A DNA stretch of 64,000 bases from Acidimicrobiales bacterium (lineage in GTDB: Bacteria > Actinomycetota > Acidimicrobiia > Acidimicrobiales > Poriferisodalaceae). The notes below the pieces were generated by a model. That model ran no database searches. It saw nothing but the letters and a program-made list of their open reading frames with translations, and was not told the DNA's origin. Position 1 is the stretch's first letter. Each line of letters starts with the position of its first letter. The stretch lies in contig JASLTG010000002.1 in NCBI GenBank assembly GCA_030743005.1, positions 33,218 through 97,217 on the forward strand, given 5' to 3'. Shown piece after piece: positions 42,012 to 51,249 of the stretch. The position numbers and the translations under genes were made by a program.

Positions 42012-42682
42012 TATTCGTTCAACATCTCTCGAGCCCGCGTCTGGCATTCGTACAAACGAAGCCTTAGCTCTTCTGTCCACTCCTTGAGATCTGAGCGTTT
42101 CACCCTCTTCCCATCTGCTGCTTTGGGCGGATCGAGAACTTCACCAACTACGACGGTGACTGGAACTCGTGACGGGAACCTTGAACCCGTTGGCATCGCC
42201 ACTTCTGTGCCAGCTATACCAACCGGAACTACTGGCGTCCCCGCCTTTGACGCTAACCATGCGGTTCCGTCATATATTTCGCCGATCGAGTCTCCCTCCT
42301 GTCGACTTCCTTCGGGAAAGACAAGCATGCATTCACCGGCTTCAAGCATCTCTTTAGCTACACGCATGGCATCTAGATCAGCTTCGCCGCGACGCACTGG
42401 AAACGAACCCAAGGAACGCATAGCCCAACCGGCCGCTGCCGGTCGAAACAGTGAGTCCTTTCCTAAATATCGCACCCGACGGTGGCTGGAACTTCCAACC
42501 AGTGGGCCATCAAGGTTTGATCGATGAGTCGGAGCAATTATCACTCCGCCCTCGAGTTGTAGACGTTCATGGCCTTCCACGCGCATTCGGAACCACCTGA
42601 ACAAAAATACTCTTACAAACCCGCGTACCGCTCTAAAGAACAGCTTGCCCATGAGGCCATCCGGTGAGAAGAATTCCTTCAT
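42011..42682 (-). CDS. 1-acyl-sn-glycerol-3-phosphate acyltransferase (PlsC-like)
   Basis: A 223-residue acyltransferase. The NHxxxxD-type motif is seen as APTHRSNLDGPLV, with His and Asp in place, then FPVRRGEADLDAMRVAKEML and the FPEGSRQ motif. VPVVPVGIAGTEV follows. It probably acylates lysophosphatidate in phospholipid synthesis. The frame is open to TTG at 42748, but I use ATG at 42682. TAGCTT lies 8 bases before it and the protein proper begins there. The phosphatase gene follows with an overlap. Confidence 0.88.
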   Translation of the reverse strand: MKEFFSPDGLMGKLFFRAVRGFVRVFLFRWFRMRVEGHERLQLEGGVIIAPTHRSNLDGPLVGSSSHRRVRYLGKDSLFRPAAAGWAMRSLGSFPVRRGEADLDAMRVAKEMLEAGECMLVFPEGSRQEGDSIGEIYDGTAWLASKAGTPVVPVGIAGTEVAMPTGSRFPSRVPVTVVVGEVLDPPKAADGKRVKRSDLKEWTEELRLRLYECQTRAREMLNE

Positions 42683-42690
42683 TATCGGAG

Positions 42691-42696
42691 AAGCTA
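42691..42696 (-). promoter_or_regulatory. -10 element TAGCTT before acyltransferase gene
   Basis: TANNNT hexamer on the reverse strand ending 8 bases before the ATG at 42682. Confidence 0.35.
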
Positions 42697-42787
42697 GCCG
42701 TTGGCGCTCAGTTGAACCTATCGAACGTCTTGCGTATCGCTGCGGCAACTACAGTCAAGGAGTCACTCCACAAAGAGGAAGTCACTC

Positions 42788-43672
42788 ATGCCCGTTCCTA
42801 CTGACATGGTCGGGGACCAGATAGGCCCGATAACACACGCTGTGGACGCCCGGTGGGTTATGGCCTATTCAGCAGCGCTGGGCGACACTCAGGATTGTTA
42901 TTTCGATACGCGTCGTGACGACGGAATTGTTGCCCACCCTATGTTCGCAGTGTGTCCGGAATGGCCGGTAATAGTTGAAGGCAGAGAATTGGCTGACAAG
43001 TGGGGCATCACTCCAGAAGAGACTCGTCAGTCTGTTCACGCAACCCACGACTTGGTAATTCACCGGTTAGCTCGCCCTGGTGATGTTCTGGAAACTCGTC
43101 TGACTTACACAGGGGTCGAGAACAAGAGTCCCGGTGCGTACACGACTATGAAACTCGAAACTTTCGATGCAGACGGTCACCCCGTTTTTACGACCTACCA
43201 AGGCGGAATGTACTTAGGGGTGCCAGCAGAAGGAGAGGACCGGCCGGCGCAAGACACACCTGAGATTCCTGATCTCGGCGCCTTACCAGGTGAGCCTCTC
43301 GCAGAAATCTTGGTTCCGGTAACTCATGGGGCTGCACACACCTATACCGAGTCGGCGCGCATCTGGAATCCGATCCACACCGATGCATCGGTGGCTGAAG
43401 CTGCTGGCCTGCCAGCAATCATTCTTCATGGGACCGCGACGTTGGCCCTTGGAGTGAGTGCAACTTTGTCTGAGGTTGCTGACGGTAACCCCGAACGGGT
43501 TCGTCGCATTCGGGGACGGATGGCGTCAATGGTGCTTATGCCATCGACTGTCACAGTGCGAATTCTAGATGTCACGCCCGTTGACGGTCAGGACGTGGCA
43601 CGTTTTGAGGTACTCACTGAAGATGGTGGGCCCGCTATCAATCAAGGTCTCGTCTTCTTCGACAAAAACTAA
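42788..43672 (+). CDS. MaoC-like double-hotdog (R)-specific hydratase
   Basis: A 294-residue protein with two hotdog halves. The C-terminal half has the hydratase 2 motif in RIWNPIHTDASVAEAAGLPAIILHGTATLAL, with Asp and His positioned as in (R)-specific enoyl-CoA hydratases. The first half begins with VDARWVMAYSAALGDTQDCYFDT. It would hydrate a trans-2-enoyl-CoA. An AGAGGAAG site precedes the ATG. Confidence 0.88.
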   Translation: MPVPTDMVGDQIGPITHAVDARWVMAYSAALGDTQDCYFDTRRDDGIVAHPMFAVCPEWPVIVEGRELADKWGITPEETRQSVHATHDLVIHRLARPGDVLETRLTYTGVENKSPGAYTTMKLETFDADGHPVFTTYQGGMYLGVPAEGEDRPAQDTPEIPDLGALPGEPLAEILVPVTHGAAHTYTESARIWNPIHTDASVAEAAGLPAIILHGTATLALGVSATLSEVADGNPERVRRIRGRMASMVLMPSTVTVRILDVTPVDGQDVARFEVLTEDGGPAINQGLVFFDKN

Positions 43673-43676
43673 CTCG

Positions 43677-44360
43677 CTAATCGCTGTCCACGTGCTGCGC
43701 GAAGTGGTTGAGTGTCCGCTCAAGAGCGACTGCAGCTGAGGACGCGTCGTAGCTTCCGCGTGCATCACAGTTGAAGCCGTGCCCTGCTTCTTCATAGATA
43801 TGGACGTCTATGTTTGGCCATCGTTCAGCTATCGCATCGACGTTCTCTAAGGGAATCCCGGCGTCTTGTGCACCAAAGTGAAGTATCAGGGGTGTTTTGG
43901 GTTCTTCTTCGATATGGGGCATGATTTGGCCGCCGTAGTACCCGGATGCTGCAGAAATTTTGTCTGACAACCTCGCAGCGGCGACATAACAAATTGATCC
44001 GCCCCAGCAATAGCCGACGATGCCAATTTTTCCAGCTGCGGATACCGCATCACATGCGGCTTCGATATCGGCCATTACTTCGTCCATGGTTACGTCTTCG
44101 AACGCAATTTTTCTTCCAACGTCAATACCAGATTCGTCGTAACCCAACTCGACTTCGGCTTGAACTCGGTCAAATAAAGCTGGAGCAATAGCGACATAAC
44201 CTCTCTCGGCATATCCATCGGCGACGCTTCGAATATGGCCGTTGACCCCAAATATCTCCTGCACGACAACTACTGCCCCTTTGGGCGAGCCTTGCGGGTC
44301 AGCTTGATAGGCATTGAAAGTGTTGCCATCTAAAGCGGTGATTTGAATAGTCGTTCCCAT
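43677..44360 (-). CDS. Dienelactone hydrolase family protein
   Basis: A 227-residue alpha/beta hydrolase of the DLH group. The nucleophile elbow is GYCWGGSICY with a catalytic Cys, the acid is in LHFGAQDAGIP and the His in EEAGHGFNCD. VVVVQEIFGVNGHIRSVADGYAERGYVAIAP is a diagnostic DLH run. It hydrolyses dienelactone or a related ester. The stop lies 4 bases from the convergent MaoC stop. AAGGATC stands 9 bases before the ATG. Confidence 0.9.
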   Translation of the reverse strand: MGTTIQITALDGNTFNAYQADPQGSPKGAVVVVQEIFGVNGHIRSVADGYAERGYVAIAPALFDRVQAEVELGYDESGIDVGRKIAFEDVTMDEVMADIEAACDAVSAAGKIGIVGYCWGGSICYVAAARLSDKISAASGYYGGQIMPHIEEEPKTPLILHFGAQDAGIPLENVDAIAERWPNIDVHIYEEAGHGFNCDARGSYDASSAAVALERTLNHFAQHVDSD

Positions 44361-44598
44361 CTAAAGATCCTTCCAATTAAGGAGTGGTCTCAAGGCTAGT
44401 TCAGGCCTAGAAGCGCTAGGGCGGTGACCGTAATTCAACACCGGACATACCGAAGGAAGCGATCCATACCCCCGACCCTATTTTAGATCCCCACCACTAG
44501 GTCTGACTGTGTGTTGTAGGTTTCGCTAGCTCGAACTATCAGGGTTCGACCAAAACGCGTTCGGTATCTGTGGGGTCCGAACACAAAGGGGAACAGTC
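44361..44598. other. Intergenic region between divergent genes
   Basis: 238 bases between the dienelactone hydrolase and the duplicated unknown protein. I see no gene. A stretch near 44537-44560 looks like a tRNA T-loop (GGTTCGACC) but lacks a matching acceptor, anticodon or D arm, so it is not called. Promoters for both divergent genes are expected here. Confidence 0.4.
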
Positions 44599-45207
44599 AT
44601 GACTTATATCGTGGGAACCGTAGGGGCATTCAGTAACGCTGACGTCTTCGTCGCGGCTCAAGACACCATCAAACGAGTAGCGGGTGACCTAGGCGCAACT
44701 TCGGTGCGTGCATCGCGCACGATCATGGGTGGAGAGGCTCAAGGCTCGGTTCAAGTCGCCTTCGAATGCGACACGCTTGACCAAGCAATGGCTGTCGGAT
44801 CTGGGATGGTCAAAAGCGACGAGATCAGAGACATGATGGCCGCTGCGGGAGCTTCAGTTGTTCGCAGGAGCTTGATGATGTCCCTTGCACGTCGCGGCGA
44901 AATGACAGGAACATACTCATCGGGGATCATGCTCAAGTCCGACCCATTAAGCCCCGAGAAAGCTGACGCTGATATGGACGGTTACTGGGCCAACATCTCC
45001 CAAGGGGCAAACGGGATGCAAACTGCTGCGGTGATAGCTACCGGCGCGAATCCAATAGGTACTCATTACGTAGTGACCTTCACTGATTCTGTGGATCAAC
45101 TCATGGCGGCATCGGCGAAGAACTTTGCTGACTCAACCACTATTGCGAACATGGCAGCGACGGGGACTGTTGTCGTTGGCCGAGTGCTGAACGAAGTCTT
45201 GTTCTAG
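44599..45207 (+). CDS. Unknown protein with internal duplication
   Basis: A 202-residue protein of no family I recognise. It has two similar halves, about residues 1-95 and 105-202. Each has an N-terminal strand (YIVGTVGAFSNAD, and YSSGIMLKSDPLS), a middle strand (AQGSVQVAFECDTLDQAMAVGSG, and IGTHYVVTFTDSVDQLMAA) and a closing strand (GASVVRRSLM, and GTVVVGRVLNE). The pattern suggests a duplicated ferredoxin-like alpha+beta barrel, as in DUF1330 or dimeric-barrel proteins, but this is only an impression. No signal peptide or metal motif. GGGG precedes the ATG. Confidence 0.7.
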   Translation: MTYIVGTVGAFSNADVFVAAQDTIKRVAGDLGATSVRASRTIMGGEAQGSVQVAFECDTLDQAMAVGSGMVKSDEIRDMMAAAGASVVRRSLMMSLARRGEMTGTYSSGIMLKSDPLSPEKADADMDGYWANISQGANGMQTAAVIATGANPIGTHYVVTFTDSVDQLMAASAKNFADSTTIANMAATGTVVVGRVLNEVLF

Positions 45208-45505
45208 CTCAGTTCTCCCCTAACCCAAACGCCCATAACGTTACTTATGGACACACGACTAGCTGTTCTCGCTGAGATGTCTTTGGCGTAGCCCTCTGCG
45301 CAAGCGTCATCAATCGGGTCACCATCAACGCTCGTATCGTCGGGCGTGAAGTAGGCCGCGCTCTTATTTAATTCGCGGCACTAGAACACAATAGATAACC
45401 CGTCCTGGTTGCGGCTGGGAAGGGTTTTCTCAATTTCAGATCGAGGTTGTCCCTGCACAAGCCGACCTTTGGGTTCAGAACGAAGTGCTTAACCCGAAAC
45501 TGTTG
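45208..45505. other. Intergenic region with possible decayed coding sequence
   Basis: 298 bases without a confident gene. On the reverse strand one frame (about 45208-45460) reads as a GTG-start peptide of 25 codons, an in-frame TAG, then 58 open codons ending NVMGVWVRGELS, with acidic residues typical of secreted proteins. No start codon exists after the TAG. It may be a remnant gene or chance. Confidence 0.25.
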
Positions 45506-46642
45506 CTAGGCCAAACCCATGAACCGGCGAGCATTTGTGTAAACGACTTCTGATCGTAAATCGTTCCTACCGATTCTTTCGAAAGTGTCGTCAAGTTCGG
45601 CTAACGCCCCGGGATATGTGCAGTCGTAGTGCGGGTAATCAGAACCCCAGACCACCGTGTGAGCCAGACCCATGTCAGCAAGCTGGGCGAAAGCCTCCCC
45701 CTCACCGGCCTCCATCGTCACGAAACACTGCTCGGAGAAGATTTCGGTTGGTTCTCGTTTCAACCTTGGCACCAGGTGACCCATTGACTCTTTATGTTCG
45801 TCTAATCGGTCCAACCAATAAGGGAGCCAACCTAAACCAGACTCAAAGAAGCCCACTCTCAAGCGAGGGTGATCGTCAAGAATTCCGCTGGCCACAATCT
45901 CCATCACCGACGCCATCTGTTCAAACGGATGGCACACCATGTGGACGTAGAACTGGTTGCTGTATCGGGTTTTGGCGAAGCTAGTCATGTCGGAGCCAAA
46001 ACTGCCGTGGATAGCGATGGTCATGTCATGGTCTTCGGCTGAGGACCAAACTCGGTTCATCTCCTCGGAGAACAACTCAAGTCCGTTGTAACGCTCCGGC
46101 CGAAAGGTCATACCTGTCAACCCTGCTTCTGCGCAGAATTCGATTTCTGCGACGGCATGATCGACTGACTGCAAAGGTGTGACCCCGACCCCATACAGTC
46201 GGTCCGGATTTTCTGATGTGAAGTCGGTCATCCACCGGTTGTACGCACGAGCGTTAGCAGCGGCCACGTCTGCATCAGCTATGTCCCCGGAAAGCAGATG
46301 GAGCGAGGGGAACATGAGCGCGGCATCGAGGCCCTCGTCGTCCATCACTTTGAGTCGTTCTGCAGGGTCATAACTGCCGGGAACAATGTCGTCCCAGGTG
46401 ACCTCAGTACCGTATGCGTTTGGGATACAAGCTGGCGCGCAGCTCATACCGATCCCGGAGTCCTCGACAAAAATGCTGTCCAAATCGCCTACAGGTCGGC
46501 ATTGCATCACCAAATCCCGATATTTGGGATCGGTGTACTCCTGCCATACCGATGTTGGTTCAGCTATATGAGCATCAGCGTCGTAAACAGGAACTGTTCC
46601 GCTAGATGCATACGGTTCTTCGGTGATTAGTGGTGCACCCAT
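45506..46642 (-). CDS. Amidohydrolase 2-type metal-dependent hydrolase
   Basis: A 378-residue TIM-barrel hydrolase related to that of the selenoprotein operon. Metal-site regions are VYDADAHIAEP at the N-terminus, TIAIHGSFGSD in mid-protein and VVWGSDYPHYDCTYPGAL near the end. LKVMDDEGLDAALMFPSLHLL is the subgroup signature. Relatives catalyse decarboxylation or hydrolysis of cyclic or aromatic compounds; the substrate is unknown. The upstream esterase gene, 34 bases away in the same direction, may be co-transcribed. Confidence 0.88.
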   Translation of the reverse strand: MGAPLITEEPYASSGTVPVYDADAHIAEPTSVWQEYTDPKYRDLVMQCRPVGDLDSIFVEDSGIGMSCAPACIPNAYGTEVTWDDIVPGSYDPAERLKVMDDEGLDAALMFPSLHLLSGDIADADVAAANARAYNRWMTDFTSENPDRLYGVGVTPLQSVDHAVAEIEFCAEAGLTGMTFRPERYNGLELFSEEMNRVWSSAEDHDMTIAIHGSFGSDMTSFAKTRYSNQFYVHMVCHPFEQMASVMEIVASGILDDHPRLRVGFFESGLGWLPYWLDRLDEHKESMGHLVPRLKREPTEIFSEQCFVTMEAGEGEAFAQLADMGLAHTVVWGSDYPHYDCTYPGALAELDDTFERIGRNDLRSEVVYTNARRFMGLA

Positions 46643-46676
46643 GGGACCATTCTTGCTCAGAAACTATCGACTTCGC

Positions 46677-47471
46677 TCATCGAGTTGAATGAAGGGTCCT
46701 AAGTCCGTGACTAAGCGCTACTGGTGTAACCGACATGTGGCTTTCGTTCGGGAACACTTGCCAATGAAGATCTAGGCCTTCATAGTTCCTGGAAACCAAC
46801 TGATCATGGAATTCTTGGTGGGGTGATAGTTCGTCCGTTTCTAACTCGCCTTTGGACATAAACACGTGAGCGTGAAGGTTTTCGCTGCTTTCGTATCGCT
46901 CTTGTTCTCGACGAAACATGACCTGGTCATCCCACCAAACCGAAGGGCTAGCTAGGAGGTAATGGTCGAACATCGCTGGACTTTCGAATAGCACGTGAAC
47001 TCCGAACAACGCACTGAACGAGTGTCCGATGAAAGTCGTCTCAGAGATGCGGTATTGGGTGTTGAGAAACGGAATGACCTCTGCACCCAACCAACGCCGA
47101 AACGCCTCTGCTCCCCCCAGTTGTTCACCGGGGACGCGCACGCCCGTCAGCGCTGGGGCATCAACGGCGGTGGTGGTGAAGTCCATCGCCCGAAGCTGGA
47201 TCACGTCCCTATAAGAAGGTTCATCGTGGGCCACGCCCACAACAATCGCCTTGGGAAGTTCTTTAGAAGGCGCCAGGAGGCGCACCGTGTCGACGACCGT
47301 CCCGTAGGTCCACATCGCGTCGAAACACAAATACAACGGATGCGGTTCGTCTCCGTCAGGATCGTAGGTCGGAGGCAGATCGACCCAAAGGACATAGTCC
47401 CTATCAACGTCAGCACGTGTCATTTGGTGGGACGTTGGAGTCCAAGGAGAACCCGGTGATTTGCTACTCAC
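46677..47471 (-). CDS. Esterase of the alpha/beta fold (enterochelin esterase/esterase D-like)
   Basis: A 264-residue alpha/beta hydrolase related to the putative-esterase group (PF00756-like). The nucleophile elbow is TTFIGHSFSALFGVHVLF with GHSFS, and the catalytic His is near the end in FPNESHMSVTPVAL. VLWVDLPPTYDP opens the fold. It may cleave a siderophore or other ester in the cytoplasm, since no signal peptide is present. The start is GTG at 47471, with a possible later ATG at 47423. Confidence 0.85.
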   Translation of the reverse strand: MSSKSPGSPWTPTSHQMTRADVDRDYVLWVDLPPTYDPDGDEPHPLYLCFDAMWTYGTVVDTVRLLAPSKELPKAIVVGVAHDEPSYRDVIQLRAMDFTTTAVDAPALTGVRVPGEQLGGAEAFRRWLGAEVIPFLNTQYRISETTFIGHSFSALFGVHVLFESPAMFDHYLLASPSVWWDDQVMFRREQERYESSENLHAHVFMSKGELETDELSPHQEFHDQLVSRNYEGLDLHWQVFPNESHMSVTPVALSHGLRTLHSTR

Positions 47472-47570
47472 AGGTGCAAGTTTGGCTGATGATTACAGAA
47501 CGCGCTTGCTCTCAGCCGCTGTTTCACCTAGGAATCGATGATCGAACAACGTGTTTAAAGGGAGAACAGG

Positions 47571-49196
47571 GTGGCGGTACTCCAATCCCACATCGATACC
47601 AACGCTGATTGGTTCGAAAAAAATTGTGACGACATGCTGGAGCAACTATCGATAATCGATGAGTTGCATGCTGAAGCTGCAGCCGGCGGCGGACCTGCTG
47701 CGATGGACAGAATGCGAAGTCGTGACAAGACGCCGGTCCGAGAACGCATACAAATGGTGCTGGACACAGATTCTCCATTCTTCGAAATCAGTTCCCTTGC
47801 CGGCTACTGCACCAATTACGCGGTTGGTGGAGGTTTGGTTATGGGCATAGGCGTGATCGAGGGTGTCGAGTGTGTGATCGAAGGAAACGATCCGACAGTT
47901 CTTGGCGGAGCTATGACTCAGGTGGCCGGCCGGAAGCTGATGCGGGCTATCGAAATCGCCCGACAAAACCGCATGCCTTACATCCAATTTGTTGAGTCTG
48001 CTGGAGGTGACCTACGAGGGGACGATGACCCTGAACGACAGATGATTGAACAGAGCGACCATTTCGCAGAGTCGGGACGACTCTTTTACGACGTCACCGA
48101 ACTATCCAAACTGCGAATTCCATCGGTCGCCGTCGTTTTCGGAAGCTCAACCGCTGGCGGCGCTTACCAGCCCGGAATGAGCGACTACAACATCTTTGTT
48201 CGAAACCAATCCAAGGTTTTTCTTGGCGGGCCGCCCTTAGTGAAGATGGCTACTGGGGAAGATAGTGACGATGAAACCCTCGGTGGCGCACAAATGCACG
48301 CAGAAATTTCTGGTCTTGCTGATTACCTCGCTGAAGATGAGGCTGAGGCTCTGCGAATGTGCCGTGAAGTAGTTAGCCATTTGAATTGGAGAAAATTGGG
48401 ACCTGCCCCATCTATGGCAGACGACCCACCCGTGCACGACCCAGAGGAATTGTTGGGGTTGATGCCGCGTGATCTTCAAGCATTAATTGACTGTCGAGAG
48501 GTCATAGCCCGCATAGTTGACGGTTCACGCTTTGAGGAATTCAAAGCCCGGTATGGAACGACCCTGATTTGCGGTTGGGCGTCAATTCACGGATATCCAG
48601 TCGGTCTCATCGGCAACAACGGGCCACTCTTTAGCGAGAGCAGCGAAAAAGCAGCTCAGTTCATTCAACTATGCAACCAACAAGACATTCCCATCGTGTT
48701 CCTTCAAAACATCACCGGTTACATGGTCGGCAAAGATTTTGAACATTCTGGAATCGTCAAAAACGGCTCGAAAATGATCAATGCAGTGTCGAATTCAATG
48801 GTCCCCCACATCACTGTGATCCTGGGAAACAGCTACGGGGCTGGTAACTACGGAATGTCAGGAAGAGCGTTTAATACGAGATTTACTTACCTGTGGCCAA
48901 CCGCAAAGATCGCCATCATGGGCCCTAAGCAAATAGCTGGAGTGATGTCCCTCGTACGGCGAGGCCAAGCAGCCCGAAAGGGCCTCGAGTTCGACGAGGA
49001 AGCGGATCGACAAATTACTGAATCCGTTGAGCATTATCACGAACTCAAGTCCCTTGCTTTGTATTCATCTGGACGAGTGACAGACGACGGGATCATCGAC
49101 CCTCGCGACACTCGCGACGTCATTGCATTGTCCCTGTCAGCTTGCAGCAACAACAGAATTGAAGGCGCCGAAGGTTTCGGCGTCTTCCGGATGTAA
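47571..49196 (+). CDS. Acyl-CoA carboxylase carboxyltransferase subunit
   Basis: A 541-residue carboxyltransferase beta subunit of the methylcrotonyl/geranyl/propionyl-CoA carboxylase group. Recognisable parts are RERIQMVLDTDSPFFEISSLAGY, QFVESAGGDLRGDD, VFGSSTAGGAYQPGMSDY, the core FLQNITGYMVGKDFEHSG and ILGNSYGAGNYGMSGRAFNTRFTYLWP. The last motif is typical of MCC-type beta subunits. The start is GTG with AAGGGAGAACAGG upstream. The biotin subunit follows 10 bases later, so this is a complete two-gene carboxylase. Confidence 0.92.
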   Translation: MAVLQSHIDTNADWFEKNCDDMLEQLSIIDELHAEAAAGGGPAAMDRMRSRDKTPVRERIQMVLDTDSPFFEISSLAGYCTNYAVGGGLVMGIGVIEGVECVIEGNDPTVLGGAMTQVAGRKLMRAIEIARQNRMPYIQFVESAGGDLRGDDDPERQMIEQSDHFAESGRLFYDVTELSKLRIPSVAVVFGSSTAGGAYQPGMSDYNIFVRNQSKVFLGGPPLVKMATGEDSDDETLGGAQMHAEISGLADYLAEDEAEALRMCREVVSHLNWRKLGPAPSMADDPPVHDPEELLGLMPRDLQALIDCREVIARIVDGSRFEEFKARYGTTLICGWASIHGYPVGLIGNNGPLFSESSEKAAQFIQLCNQQDIPIVFLQNITGYMVGKDFEHSGIVKNGSKMINAVSNSMVPHITVILGNSYGAGNYGMSGRAFNTRFTYLWPTAKIAIMGPKQIAGVMSLVRRGQAARKGLEFDEEADRQITESVEHYHELKSLALYSSGRVTDDGIIDPRDTRDVIALSLSACSNNRIEGAEGFGVFRM

Positions 49197-49206
49197 GGAG
49201 AACGCG

Positions 49207-51192
49207 ATGACAATAAGACGACTCCTCGTAGCCAATAGAGGCGAAATTGCTCGGAGAGTATTTCGCACTGCTAAAGAAATGGGCATATTCACAGTTGCCG
49301 TGCACTCCGACGGGGATAGCGACGCTCCGTTCGTCGCTGACGCTGACCTCGGTGTAGCACTTGGTGGTACCACAGCATCTGAGTCATACCTGGATGGTGA
49401 GAAAATCCTGGCTGCGGCAATTTCAGTTGGGGCCGACGCTATTCACCCGGGATATGGATTTTTGTCAGAAAACGCTGACTTCGCAAAGGCGGTGACAGAT
49501 GCCGGTATCACTTGGATAGGGCCTCCCCCTCAAGCCATCGCTGCCATGGGCGACAAATTAGCGGCGAAGCGCACCATGGTTGATGCTGAAGTTCCGACGC
49601 TTCCATCGGTAGAGGTTTCTGAATCTGTTGATGTTGGTGCTATCGGCGAAGAGATTGGCTTTCCGTTATTGGTGAAAGCCAGTGCTGGCGGCGGCGGCAA
49701 AGGAATGCGCGTCGTAGACGACAAGGCAGACCTGGAAGCTGCGATTAGTGGAGCTAAGCGCGAAGCCCTAAACGCTTTTGGTAACGACACCGTATTCCTG
49801 GAACGCTATTTGGCTACACCACGACATGTTGAAATTCAGGTTCTGGGTGACCAGCATGGAAAGGTCCTGCACTGCTTCGAACGGGAGTGTTCGATTCAAC
49901 GGCGCCATCAAAAGGTGATTGAGGAAGCGCCGTCACCGGTTTTATCTGAGTCGTTGAGGAATCAGATGGGTCAAGCAGCCGTGGCCGCGGTTGAAGCAAT
50001 CGGTTACGTGTCCGCTGGAACTGTCGAGTTTCTACTTGATGGTGATGGTGATGAAGCAGAATTTTTCTTCCTCGAGGTCAACACGCGCCTCCAAGTTGAG
50101 CACCCGGTCACCGAAGAAGTCACCGGATTAGACCTGGTACGGGAGCAAATTCGGATAGCTAATGGAGAGCCACTGGGTTACGAACAAACAGATCTTTCAA
50201 TTTCGGGGCACTCGATCGAGGCTCGACTGTACGCAGAGGATCCCGCCAACGACTTCTTACCCGCTACCGGCTGCATAGATATCTGGAAACCTGCGGCAAC
50301 CCCTCAGGTTCGCTACGACTCGGGCATCGAGTCAGGTTCTGAAGTGTCTGTTGAATTCGATCCAATGTTGGCCAAAGTGGTTTCACATGCTCCGACACGA
50401 ACTGAGGCCGCCTTAAAATTGGCGCTGGCTCTCGAGCAAACCCGTCTCCACGGTGTCGTAACGAACCGCGACTTTTTGGTAGCGACGCTGCGCAATGAAG
50501 AATTTCTCTCAGGCCATACAACAACTGATTTCATCTCTCGCGTAGAGATTCCTGGGCAACGGGTTCCTACGCAATGCGAGCTAGAAGATGCCGCTATTGC
50601 AGTAGCTCTCGTTTCACAAGCAGAGAACCGGGCGGTCGCGGATGTCCTCGCGTTTATGCCTTCTGGGTTTCGTAATAGTTCAATGCCTAGTCAGCAAATG
50701 GTGCTCCTACATGGGGAAACTGAACTGACAGTCAACTATCGACCTGTTCGGGGTGGGTCCTTCGAAATTCGCTTAGGTGATACTGAGGAAACGAAGTTGG
50801 CGACGCTGCTGTCAATCGACGACAGTCGATTTGAGATTCAGTTGGATGACATCAGAGCAAGCGGCTATGCCAACAAGTTTGGGAATCGCTGGTGCGTTGA
50901 TATCCCTGCAGGTGGCCTCACATTCATTGAAAAGAGTCGCTTTCCGGAACCCGACATAACCGATATTGAGGGTGGATTAACAGCTCCAATGCCGGGCAAA
51001 ATTTTGGCTATCGAAGTCGATGAAGGAGATTCTGTCGACACAGGGCAGCTCCTAGTTCTTATGGAAGCCATGAAAATGGAACACCAAATTGTTGCTGCTT
51101 TTGATGGAGCAGTTACTGAGGTCCGCGTTGCGGTCGGCGACCAGGTCGACAACGGAGAACTGCTCGTGGTAATCGCTGCCACCGACACATGA
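49207..51192 (+). CDS. Acyl-CoA carboxylase biotin carboxylase/BCCP alpha subunit
   Basis: A 661-residue protein containing biotin carboxylase (about 1-450) and biotin carrier (about 590-661) domains. LLVANRGEIARRVFRTAKEMG is the N-terminal fold; ASAGGGGKGMRVV is the ATP-grasp glycine loop; LEVNTRLQVEHPVTEEVTGLD is the catalytic ATP/Mg region. MEAMKMEH carries biotinyl Lys623. It carboxylates biotin for the subunit just upstream. The ATG at 49207 has a strong AAGGAG ribosome-binding site; an earlier in-frame start at 49123 would be inside the upstream gene. Confidence 0.94.
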   Translation: MTIRRLLVANRGEIARRVFRTAKEMGIFTVAVHSDGDSDAPFVADADLGVALGGTTASESYLDGEKILAAAISVGADAIHPGYGFLSENADFAKAVTDAGITWIGPPPQAIAAMGDKLAAKRTMVDAEVPTLPSVEVSESVDVGAIGEEIGFPLLVKASAGGGGKGMRVVDDKADLEAAISGAKREALNAFGNDTVFLERYLATPRHVEIQVLGDQHGKVLHCFERECSIQRRHQKVIEEAPSPVLSESLRNQMGQAAVAAVEAIGYVSAGTVEFLLDGDGDEAEFFFLEVNTRLQVEHPVTEEVTGLDLVREQIRIANGEPLGYEQTDLSISGHSIEARLYAEDPANDFLPATGCIDIWKPAATPQVRYDSGIESGSEVSVEFDPMLAKVVSHAPTRTEAALKLALALEQTRLHGVVTNRDFLVATLRNEEFLSGHTTTDFISRVEIPGQRVPTQCELEDAAIAVALVSQAENRAVADVLAFMPSGFRNSSMPSQQMVLLHGETELTVNYRPVRGGSFEIRLGDTEETKLATLLSIDDSRFEIQLDDIRASGYANKFGNRWCVDIPAGGLTFIEKSRFPEPDITDIEGGLTAPMPGKILAIEVDEGDSVDTGQLLVLMEAMKMEHQIVAAFDGAVTEVRVAVGDQVDNGELLVVIAATDT

Positions 51193-51249
51193 CCGCCCGA
51201 GATACCAGCTTCAACTTGACTCACACCGCGTTTTAATTAACGAAAACCG

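Noticed and set aside
44537..44560. tRNA T-loop-like GGTTCGACC
   Set aside because: No 5-bp T stem, no D arm, anticodon arm or acceptor could be built around it.
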